DNA of 64,000 nucleotides from Cinclus cinclus. Lineage: Eukaryota; Chordata; Aves; Passeriformes; Cinclidae. This document shows positions 21,955-32,735 of this stretch, piece after piece. The position numbers and the translations under genes were made by a program. Location of the stretch: positions 97,667,324 through 97,731,323 of the forward strand of contig NC_085046.1 of NCBI RefSeq assembly GCF_963662255.1. Reading direction: 5' to 3'. Numbering within the stretch: the first letter of the stretch is position 1; each line of letters begins with the position of its first letter. Under the pieces are notes generated by a model. It had not been told where the DNA came from and made no database searches. It saw only the letters and a list, made by a program, of their open reading frames with translations.

Positions 21955-24724
21955 GTAAGTTTAAACAGTAGGAGGATTATTTTAGTGCATTCATTAGGAA
22001 ATTCCTTGGACATAAGCATCTCACCATTTTACTGGATGCAACCTACCTTGAAATCCCTCTTCTTTCAGATGTTCAGTGTTAAAAATCATACGTGAAATCT
22101 TTTAACGTCTCTCTGATGTTGATTTGCGTCTGGTAGCCTGAGGAATTAGAAAGGCTTCCACAGAATAGTCAAGATTGTAGAATTATTCATCTAACAATGA
22201 CTTGACATGTAAATAAGGCAGACCAGTAGGAGGGATTCTAGTCCTGATTAATTGAAAAATTTAGTATTACTAGTTACACCTAAATTTTAAAACCTATATT
22301 CATTCAATTGAGAAAAGACTTAAATGATATCTCAATAAGAATAAAACTGAAATGGAGGCATAAATGCCCTTATCTGAACTTCCCTTATAAGTGAAGAAGT
22401 AGAAACCAATAACTCTGTCAGTACTAGATAAACTGTTGCAGAAGGTGAAGTTACAGTACCGAACTGGAGAGAAAATGCAGTTATGAGTAGATTAAGTTTT
22501 GATACCTGCTGTTATGGCAGTACTCTTACAATAATTTGTTGCTGGCTGCCTGGCACAAAAAACACTAAGGATTTAGATTCTGTCCTGTCCTGCAGGCTAC
22601 TGTGGAGTCATGGAAAGGAAATGAAAATGCTCTAATTGCGAAAAAGACATACTACTGGTGTAAGAAGTCTAGTTAGAACCTGAAAAACAAAATAGCAATA
22701 TCAGTCATAGGCAATGGTAGTAAGCATGCAAGTATATTGTAGAAAAATTAACTAATGCTCATGAAGATTTGAACAACTTTTCATACAACCATTTGGAAAC
22801 ATGTCCATTTCTCAATTTTGTGCTCTCAATTTCTTGAAAATTTATCTGTTTGCCAAGCTGAGTATTCCATGAAACTTATGTCATGCTCTACATCTGCGGC
22901 ACACTGCAAAATTGTATTACAATGGTGAAAATCTCAAAAAACAGGTACTGTTTACAGGTGAGCACCAGTAAAATACTGCAATTCACATATACTTTTTCTT
23001 AATGCATTATTACAAAGTCCTTCAATACTCACACAACCCCTTCTTAGTTAGCTAGGTTTGGAGAGCTATTATAGTCCAATAATAAAATATTACCAGGATA
23101 ATTTACTGCTCTCCTCCCTCTCACTTCTTGCTTATCTTCCTGTTGGAAACAGACAGAGTTGCAACCTCAAAACCAGCACACAGCACAGACATGGAAAACT
23201 GGCAAACTCTAAATCCGGGGGATAAAAGGTAAATAACAGTGAGAGAGACAAATATTTTAAATTCACCTGAGAATGAATTTTGCTTTGATATTGTAAATTT
23301 CTCAAGCATTTCAAAATTAGTCCTTAATTAAAATGTAAATTGGTGTTTCTAGGGTTTTTAATGTCTATATTGAATTAAATTAGATTTTAAACAGGGTTCT
23401 GAAAGGTGAAATTTTACTTCCTAGTAGGAAGATCGTATTTGCTAATATTTTATCTTAAATTAAAAATTAATATTGGCATTTGCTTAAAGGCAAATTTATC
23501 CATTTTAAGTTTATTGATTTCGGCTTACCATGGATTGGCCTTCACATGACCTGGAAGAAACAGCAGAAGACAAAACCACAGTATAGCAGGGCATGACATA
23601 TGCCAATCTATCCAGATATTTCAGTACAGGAGGCTTTTCATTAAAAAAAAATATATATATATTTGGAGTATTGACTAAATATTACAACAACATACAAAGA
23701 ACGAACATAACCAAAGAAAGTTCTTTAGGTTTATTCTTTTCAGTCAACTATATGGAGAATTTGCTTGGTTTTCAAAGTTAGTATTATTTATTATTTTATT
23801 TATTGTTATTTTTCTTTTTTTTTTTTTACTCCCCCCCCTTTTTTTCTTTTACTTTGGAATGAAATTAAATCTATCGATTTCTGCAAACAACCTTTATTTA
23901 CAATTACATGATTTGCTGTTTCTTATTTCACAGTAATTATGAGGTAAATATAATTTGATGATGGAAACATTATGTATAATGTTTTAATGATACTGTGACA
24001 AGGACTGAAGAGTCTAGGACAGAAAATTACCCTGCCTTCTTTATTGTAGTCTTTGGTTGTATCAGCTTGTCCAAAGAACCTTCATGCAAAATAACACTTA
24101 GCTGTTCAGTATTAAAACTTTTCCCAGAGTCTATGAGGAGTTTAAGTTATAGTAATGGACACAGTTGTGATAACTTCTTATAAATCAATATGTGGAGTTC
24201 AAATCAGAGAAAAACAACAGTGTTTACTTCTATCATCATAGAAAGTTATTGTTTCCTGAGCTTCAGGAGTAATCAATATGTAAGAAATATTTGACTGAGA
24301 ACTTTTTTAAACTATTGTTATTCATCAAGTTTAGGTTAAAACCAAAATACACATGCAAAGAAACGCATTCCTATGAGTCATAATATATTTTTGCAAAACA
24401 TAACAAAAGAGGATGTTTTAAGTTATCTTTTTCTTTCTTCATAGCAGCTAATATGTATGCTATTTCACAGGAAGCAACAACAACATACCTGGTCAGTTTT
24501 CACCAGATGTAATCTCTTTGTGAGATTAGGATTATATTTAGTAGATTAAAGGATGAAGTGAAACATTGCATGGGCACCTATGTTTTTAATATGCCCATGT
24601 AGTGCAATTGTAGAATCAATATTTACTCATGCTGACAGTCTAGTGCACGTGTTGACAATTTGATTTAAATTGCTTGTGTTGTGAGGACTGAAGTTTTGAG
24701 CAATAGATGTGTTTTGAATGTACA
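21955..24724. other. unique AT-rich non-coding DNA
   Basis: No gene is recognised. A low-complexity T/C tract lies at about 23811-23850 (T run, C8, T run) and an A/TA run at about 23643-23662. Frames are short and motif-free. Confidence 0.55.
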
Positions 24725-24838
24725 CCAAAACAAAACAGAACAAAACAAAACAAAACAAAACAAAACAAAACAAAACAAAACAAAACAAAACAACCTAACC
24801 AAACCACCCCCACCCAAAAAAAAAAAAAAAAAAAAAAA
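24725..24838. repeat. (CAAAA)n array followed by C-rich spacer and A23
   Basis: About 13 CAAAA units, one of them variant, run from 24725 to about 24792. A short ACC-rich spacer follows, then 23 A at 24816-24838. The long plus-strand frames over it (24681-24872, 24707-25117) owe their length to this low complexity. Confidence 0.93.
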
Positions 24839-26737
24839 GAAGTCAGTGAAGGGCCACCTGCTCTCTTGTTAAACCATTCCCAGGAAGAAGGCAGTCAGTC
24901 AAGAGTAACACATTTTTCAACTGTTGATCTTTTTGACAAAATGAGTGGGGATGCATCTGCAGAAATGGAGAAAATCACTACTTCTAAACTAAGAGGTAAA
25001 TTTAAAAATAAACTTTTATTTAAAAATAAACTTTTTCTAAAAGTCTATTCTTCTCCATACCTGATCTCTCTTGACTGCCTAACATTCTCTTTTCCTATTA
25101 CATTTGCCACAACATAGGAGAAGCACAACAGTCTAGGGAAGACAGAGCAATGGAGATTTCCACTTAATTTTCTGATTCCACTACTCTGATGTCAGGCTGG
25201 GGTTGTGTTGCAAAGCAGACACACATTTTAATCAGTCATGTCCATTTCCCTAGCCCTGAGCAAAAGATTTTGTGACGGAGCTTCCTGCAAAACAAGAACC
25301 CTTGTCAAAATTCTGCACTTCACTGTTTGCAATTCTCATTACTTTTGTATCCCGTTATTTTTTCCTTTGAATCCCATGGGATATGAGCACATGTTCAAGC
25401 TACAATGGTGATTACCATAATTTACCTAAAAGGATTGGCTGTTCCTGTTGTGTCAAGGGTCATCTCCTCTCTCTCTCTTCCAAGGGGCATTGGAAGAAAA
25501 TGCAAAGATGCCTGGGGAGATGAGGGAAAACTGTACATTTATTTTACATATTAAACTTGACTAAAATTATTACTGTTCTCTGAAAGAAATTTAAGTGTAG
25601 TAGAAAGTCGTCCAAGACTGAATTGCAAACATTATCCATTATTGCATGCTTTATAGTCATATGAATTAATTCTTTTCAGTTTGATCTGTGAGCTAATTCC
25701 AGAACAAAATCACTAGGGAAATATGATGTTAATGTGTACATGCTAATAGACGTATTTAATGAATTACTTGGTGGGTGTTTTATTACAAGTATAAGCTTGA
25801 AAACAAAATGTTCTACAGGACCAAGCTGCTCTGAACTAACACTTTTAAAAGTGATGCAAATGTCAATCTGTCTGCCTTTGGCTAGCAATATTTTTTTCCC
25901 GCCTTTTTTTTTCTATTTTAGTCTACTTTTCATAAACCAAGAAATCAAATTTCAGTTGAGAAGTGCTTCATCAAGCATGAGTTATTCTAAAATTCTTTTC
26001 AGTAATATATGGTAATATAAAGACAATATACTATACATCAAGAAGACACGAGTTTTCAGAAAACTACTGTGCAGCTAAACCCATAAATTTTGTCTTAGTT
26101 CTTTTGAGTTTTCAGATTTTTTTAAAATATTTCTTAACTACCTTTGGAAAAGAGTTAATAAAATATATACTGTGTAGGGCTAGGGAATACAAAATAAGCC
26201 TATGTTCTTTCATTTTGTCATCTTATCTATTCATGCCAGGAGTAGTATTCTCAGCATAGTCAGGAGCTTTTCATGCAATATTTCCCCAAGTTGACTGTTG
26301 CACTACTGTGAACTTTTCTTAGATTGCTAGGTGGACAGCTCTCACAGTTTCAATAAGTGATCAGTTTTCAATTTAAAAACAAGTTTTATAGCCAAACTAG
26401 AACTGATACACCACTACTGTTAATACCATACCCGCTGACATTAAGATTGCCTGTACTATGACTATTATACACTTGACACATCAGTGAGACTAAATTATGT
26501 TTCTATCAACAGTACTGATAGAAATTTGGCATAATGTTACATTTTTATAACACAATGTGATTTAACATTATTATGACCCCTATAGAGATTTGACTGGCCA
26601 CATTGAACTACTCTCAGTATATTATCTAATTCTAAAAACTGAGAAGGCAAAAAGTAAAAAATAAAATAAGGAACACAAAAAAAATAAGCTGCATGTCAGA
26701 AGTGAACCACATACAACAGACTACTATACATATCTGA
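24839..26737. other. unique non-coding DNA with an 18-base duplication
   Basis: 25000-25017 and 25018-25035 are perfect tandem copies of ATTTAAAAATAAACTTTT. No gene or element is recognised in the rest. Confidence 0.55.
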
Positions 26738-27578
26738 AAATCTAAAGATGACACCAAATTAAGGGGAGTGTTGTTCTGCTGGATGGTGAGCAGACTCTGC
26801 AGAAGGTTCTGGACAGGCTGATAGATAGGAAGAATCCGATGATACAAGGTTTAAAAATACCAAGTGCCAGGCCCTGGATTTTGGCCACAATAACCCCTTG
26901 CAGTGCTACAGGTGTGGCTGGACAGTGCCCAGGCAGAAAGAGACCTGGGGGTGTTGGTTGACAGCCTGACTGAACATGAGCCAGCAGTGTGCCCTGGTGG
27001 CCAAGAAAGCCAATGGAATCCTGGCCTGGATCAGGAATGGTGTGGCCAGCAGGAGCAGGGAGGTCATTCTTCCCCTTCACCTTGAATGCCGTGTCCAGTG
27101 CTGGGCCCCTCAAATTAGGAAGGACGTGGAGATGGTGGAGCATGTCCAGAGAAGGATAACAAGGCTGGTGAAAGGTCTGGAACACAAGCCCTATAAGGAG
27201 CAGCTGACGAAGCTGGGGCTGTTTAGGCTGAAGGAGACTCAGAGGAGACTTATCACAATGCAGCTCCCTGGAAGGAGGGTGTGACCAAGTGAAGGTCGGT
27301 CTCTTCTAGGCCAGCAGCAACAAGACAAGACGACAGAGCCTTAAGCTGTGCCAGGGGAGCTTTTGGATATCAGGATGATATTTTTCTCAGAAAGGGTGAT
27401 TGGGCATTGAAATGGGCTGACCTGGGAAGTGGTGGAACCACTGTCCCTGGTAGTGCTTAAGAACAGATTGGGTGTGGCACTAAGTGCCACATGGTCTGGT
27501 TGACAAGGTGGTGTTGGTTCACTGGTTGGACTCAATGATCTGAAAGGTCTTTTCCAACCTAGATTATTCTATGATTCT
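26738..27578 (+). mobile_element. CR1 LINE, 5'-truncated, 3' end present
   Basis: This copy covers the C-terminal part of CR1 ORF2 (the end of the reverse transcriptase protein) and the 3' untranslated region. Hallmarks in order are GATGACACCAAATTAAGGGG at the left, a block containing AAAGAGACCTGGGGGTGTTG (26937-26956), AAGAAAGCCAATGGAATCCTGG, and the terminal part with GGACTCAATGATCTGAAAGG and ATTATTCTATGATTCT. The last is the family's characteristic short 3' repeat. The ORF2 reading is broken into pieces in different frames (26903-27284 on plus), so the copy is dead. CR1 copies in birds are usually 5'-truncated, and this fits. It is clearly less diverged than the copy at 7605. The 147-codon minus frame over it (26742-27185) is an antisense shadow. 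Confidence 0.95.
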
Positions 27579-27927
27579 GTCATATTTTGGAGATATCAGA
27601 AAGAGATTTCTCAATGTGTTTATAAAATTTCTGTCAATTTTCCTTATATTTCAGGCTCAAAAGGAGAAAAACAGGTAGAATTTCAATTTTTATGCTGTAT
27701 TCATCAATGTAAGATTTTGCTTAGCAACATTAGGGCCCAGACCTTGCAGTAAAGACAGCAGCTTTTTCTATTTTAATTTTACTCTTTTCTGCTTTCGATT
27801 CTGAGATAACATGCAGTATGCACTGTGAGATTGCCTGGCATTTCGTAACTAATAACTTCACCTCATTCATATAAAGGCAATATTTTTGCTAGTTTGGATG
27901 AGTTTGTGTTCTGTGTTTACAAATTAC
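27579..27927. other. unique spacer between CR1 and LTR
   Basis: About 350 bases of unique AT-rich DNA. Nothing is recognised. Confidence 0.55.
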
Positions 27928-28475
27928 TGTGGTTTAACAGGTATAGATAACTCAGCCCCACATAAATGCTTGCTCACTCCATGGGATGGGGAGAAAATTT
28001 TAAAAGTAAGAAAACTGATGGATTGAGACAAAGACAACTTAACAGATAAAGTAAAACCCATGTGTGAAGCAAACACACGGAATTAAGTCACCTCTTCCCA
28101 TTGACAGACAGCTGTTCAGCCATCCCCAGGAAAGCCAGGCTCCATCATGTGTCATGGAGGCTTGGGAAAAGAAACACCATCACTCCAAATATCTTCCCCT
28201 TTCTCCTTCTTTTCCACAACTTTTATTACCATATGGTATGGAATTTACGTCTGGTTGCAGTCAGCTGTCCTGGCTGTGTCCCCTCCTTGTGCACCTCCAG
28301 CCTCCTTGCTGGAAGGTCAGGCTGAGAATCAAAAAAATTCTTGACTCTGTCTAAACACTGGCAGGCAACGACTAAAACATCTTTATCAACACTGTTCTCA
28401 TTATGAAGACAAAGCATAGCACCATAAAATATACTATGAAAAAAATAATTCTATCCCAGACGGAACCTGTAGGCA
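27928..28475 (-). mobile_element. avian ERV solo LTR, ERVL-like, minus sense
   Basis: On the plus strand it begins TGTGGTTTAAC and passes through blocks I know from a very common avian LTR family: CTCACTCCATGGGATGGGGA, TTGAGACAAAGACAACTTAA, AGCCATCCCCAGGAAAGCC, CCATATGGTATGGAAT and CAGCTGTCCTGGCTGTGTCC. It closes near TATCCCAGACGGAACC. By the usual orientation of this family the transcribed strand is the minus strand, and an A/T-rich TATA-like element lies at about 28220-28229. No internal retroviral genes flank it, so it is a solo LTR or fragment. The right end is approximate and no target-site duplication is visible, suggesting age or a damaged terminus. The class assignment is from memory of the family. 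Confidence 0.85.
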
Positions 28476-31400
28476 AGTGCAGTCAGATTTAAAATGCCAC
28501 GTGAAAAAATGTAGTGCATTTTTCTTTTGCTGTCAGTTTAATAGCAGATATCAAAGTAAATGTGATAGTTGTGTGTGGCCAAGCATAGTGCATGATGCTG
28601 AGTTGAGCATGTATCCGTATAGTACATGTTGGCAACCTTATTTACATCTCATGAAATCTCACATATCTTTAGAACTTCAACTATTAATAATTCTCCACAG
28701 TGCTTTATTCATCCGGAAACTAAAACAGTCTCTCTTAGAGTCAGCACTGACCCTCTTCCAAGCCCCAAGATAATTTTAAGTTTTTCTTTCCAATTCTGGC
28801 ACTAGATGGCAGTAAAAGCGCAATTCTGAACATTTCCTCCAACACGGATAAACACCCAGAGAACTCTGAGGCAGGAGAATGGCTATCATTGTAAATCAGC
28901 TTGCCTTCAAAGGTTAGCTAGAAGCAGGATATGGAACACCATGCACAATCACTAGAAAAATATATATTTATATATATAAAAAGTCTAAGAGCTAAAATAA
29001 AAAGAAAAAAAAAATAAAAATGGCAGAGTAATGGGGAGCTTTAAGTAATCTGAAATATCAGGAAAAACTGACTTCATATGGTTTGCTAAAATCTGCCAAA
29101 ACAGCAGATCAGTGATCTGCAAAAGTAAGATATAAAGGCAAGTGTCCTACCAGTGTGCCAAAAGTATGATTCATTGCAATGAAAAGCTCTAAGAAAGGAG
29201 ATGGAGGAATGTAATCTGCACAAGATTTTTTTATTCATTACTAAATTAGATTTTATTAAATCTCTGAAATTAATGGAGTTGTATTTCTTTGTTTTTAAAG
29301 TCACTGAGACTGTGTATAGAATAATAATGCACTGCTAAAAAGAGGAACAAATTTTCTGTCTTCCTTTTCTTTTGAGATTGGAAAATTTTATGCCCTCCAG
29401 CAGGATGTATGTTCTGTGGTATCAACTTGACAGTACCCGCTCACAGAGTTTAGCTTCTTGCTTCAGTGCTGTAATAGTTGAATCCTGGTAATAGTCCTAC
29501 CTTTGTAAACATCTGTATCTGTAATGGACAGAGAGGAAAAAACCTTAAATTAGAATTATACAGAAAAATTTATGTTTAAGATCTTCTTATGAGGACACTT
29601 TCAAACTATTTACTAGATGTATTTCAAAGAAAAATCTAGCAGTGGCATTCAATTCAGGTAAGCTTAAGCTGAACGTTTAATGGCTCTCATGTTGTTGCAC
29701 ATTAAATCAACAGAGTGAATTGGATTTAAAACTGCAAATTAAAACTGATTCAGGCTTTTATAACAGTTTTACAAACATTATTTTTAGTCACCTAAATGGC
29801 TAGATTCTATTCTGGGGAACTTAGATAGGGAAGCACATTTTCTAATCTCAACCTTATTCAAGAGGTACAAAATCTCATAGAAAGTATTCCAAAGTGTTTA
29901 TTACTTCAGGATGCAGATAAAATCCATCTTTCTTAGAGGCTGAAGGTATAAAGTACTTGTTGATATCATACTGACTGTAAAAAAAAAAAAAATCTATTGC
30001 TAAAAATCAGAAAACTCAAAATTAAATCCTCATAGGAGAGTTTGGGTATATTTTTTTGTTCTGTAAATCTTATTGTCTTAGAAACTTCTCTTAAAGCAAG
30101 TACCACTTTTCATTACTTCAGTTAAAAATACTCTTTCTTTGGATATGATGGCAAATTTTGTTAGAATATATTCACACTCTGTAACAATATATGGCTCTGG
30201 TTTTCATAGAAGCAAACACGTATAACATAAAGTGTAGAAGCTTTTTGGTATTGAATTATTTGGGGTCCAAACACAAGCAAGCGCACTGCATGTTCGTGTC
30301 ATCTCTTCCAGGAAGAAAAGCTCCTTGCTCTACCAGAGGTTAGACAATGGAAGCTGGGCTATCAGCAAGCTTTTAATCACCTTTTCCACCTTCATCTTGC
30401 TCATCATTTCTCTGTGATGCCACAAGTAATGCCATAGGAAAGTACTTGCTGTATTTTATACCCAGCCCTCAACACCTATTGTTTCCTTAAGGGAATACCT
30501 TAAGTAGCTGAAGAGAATACTTGCTTTCCTTATTGCCTATCACCAAATTGACGTACAACCCTTGGATCTTGCAGGATACACCCTCACCCCAGTCACAAAA
30601 ACAACAATATTGGTGAAAATACCTTCTTCCATCATCTTCTGGGCTGGGGAATAGAACCATTCATTTTTGAGAGCAGAACCTAAGTGACTCATCCATCACC
30701 ACCAAATCACTTCTATGTATTCTGTGTGATGAAAAATAAGTAGATGTATGTATCATAGGACTTTTTGGACTAGAAAGGCTACAAAAAGAAAAACAGAAAA
30801 AAAAAACCCAAGTTTTTTTCTGGGCCTAGAAATTCTTCCTTCTACTTTATCTTATTCTTTGTGGTTTAGGGAGGGGCAATGTTCCACAAATACAGTAAAA
30901 TCAAATGACTGTCAAAATGCAGGGTGTTCTCATTTATGATCTCCTGTTGCTACATAAAAGTCTTCCAAATAGTCTAGTCCAATGGAATTATTAAGTTGCA
31001 AACGTGCATCCTAAACATTAGGCTTTTTTTAAGGCAGTGAGTTTATAAGCATTAAGAGCAATACTGAATTTGGTATTTACCTATTATTATGTCTCCTCCT
31101 CTGTGTGTAAAATCTAAGTATTACCATCACGTATTGAAAATATATACTATTTTCAAAAAACACTTTTAATTTAACATTTTAATCTACTGGTTGGTTTGTT
31201 AGTTTTCCTTCTATATCTAGAATAATTAATGAAAGAAAATTCAACTTTTCATTTGGGAAACTAGGAATTTTGTCCTTGAAGTAGAGTTTATTTGCAGAAG
31301 GATATCAGCCCTTCTCTTGGTTTCTTCTCCAAGAACAAGTGAAATAACAGATATAAACACTGAGCTTTGACTCTTAGAGCACACTTGGCAACCTTTTGAT

Positions 31401-32701
31401 TATTAAATCCAAGCTTCAAACACCCTCCAAATTAGTCTTCTCTTTCTTCTTTACTTCTCTATCTTCCAGTCATTGGTGGCATTTTGTTATTTTTTTCCAA
31501 AGTGCAATATACTACTTTCAGAGGTTTGCATTATACAGATGTTGTGGTCTTTCACTGCATTTGCTGGAGCATAGACATTAAAAAAAAAATAAATCTGTAA
31601 TTAAACAGGGGAACCCTTGTCATGTGCAGAAGAAACTGGAGGATTTTCATGACACACTTCCTATGGTGAGATACAATTCCTGTCACAGGAGATCACTCTC
31701 CATTAAATGTAGTTTACAAAAGCAAAGTAAACACAGATGACCCGAATGACTGCCATCCTTGTGTGCTCAATAAATTACTGGCTTTACTGACTGGATTAAC
31801 ATAAGCCTTCAAGTACAGGAAAAAAGTCCTTGAATCTCCCTGAAATTCTGGCATTGCAAGGATTTTAAATTTGAGCCTAGGATCCTCTACAATAGCTTGT
31901 TATCCTTTATGGAGAGATAACCTTGTACTCATTTTAGTGGATGTATAGACCTACTCTTTCTCACAATAGAAAGGCATTCTTGATCTCCACAGAGTTCTGA
32001 ATATCACCTGCAGTTTTGACTTTTATTCTTCATAGACCTTTCTTCATCCAAGCCACTTCAAATCCTATATTAACAATTAACCCCTACCTGTAGATAACAG
32101 TGAATATGAATATTAATTATGTAGGCTAAAGAAAGTGATTTTCTTGACTTTTTTTGGTTTTCTTTGGTTATATTTTGCTGTTGGTTGTGGATTTTTTGTT
32201 TTTGTCAAGCTATACTCTGGCACAAAAATGTTTGACTGACACGCCTTTGTAATTAGGATGGTTTTACTTCAAAAATAGCACTCGTACATAGCAGAGCAGA
32301 ATGAAAAACTGGTATAATATTTATTTGAACCTCTAAATTATTCTAGATAGCTGTTAACTTCAAATTTGAAACAAATAAAATATGATTTATCTGGGAAAGT
32401 TTGAGCTATGACTGTATGACAAAGAAAACATTTTGAATAGGGCATCTTCCATGATGCTGATTTTCATGTCTTGCAGATTTGCTTCAACAGATCCATGATC
32501 TGCCATTATTCTAAGGTTATCTAGGGTAAAATGTTTAGTCAGCTACAGTAGACCAAATGATGGGCATCATATTCCTCTAGCCTATGCCATGTCCAGAGTA
32601 CTCAGGCAGCAATACATCCAGAATACACAAAAGATAAGAACATGCAGTCAGTATGCTCAGATATTCCAAACTTTAACCTACGTCTAATGTGAGTATAAGG
32701 G
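28476..32701. other. unique AT-rich non-coding DNA
   Basis: No gene is recognised. Contents worth noting are a CTCF-like motif at 28799-28812, a TA/A-rich patch at about 28960-29020 and a 13-base A run near 29979. 31620-31850 is less monotonous but unassigned. Confidence 0.5.
28799..28812 (+). promoter_or_regulatory. CTCF-like core motif
   Basis: GCACTAGATGGCAG fits the degenerate vertebrate CTCF core (CCASYAGRKGGCRS) at 13 of 14 positions, the first base being the exception. It lies about 320 bases past the LTR in otherwise AT-rich DNA. This is a sequence match only; occupancy is unknown. Confidence 0.35.
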
Positions 32702-32735
32702 TTTTTTTTTTTTTTTTTTTGTTTTTTTTTTTTTT
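32702..32735. repeat. interrupted poly-T (T19 G T14)
   Basis: A homopolymer tract with one G. No retroposed body with a poly(A) signal is recognisable on the corresponding side. Confidence 0.95.

Noticed and set aside
24681..25117. 136-codon plus-strand frame
   Set aside because: Its length comes from the CAAAA array and the A23 run, which read as Lys/Gln/Asn/Thr repeats without stops.
26742..27284. Open frames of 60-147 codons on both strands
   Set aside because: They lie inside the CR1 copy. The plus-strand pieces are broken ORF2 remnants and the minus-strand frame is antisense to it.
29614..29654. 41-base open segment before TTCAG|GTAAGC
   Set aside because: The upstream acceptor (TATTTACTAG) has a poor pyrimidine tract and there is no partner exon, so it was left out as likely chance.
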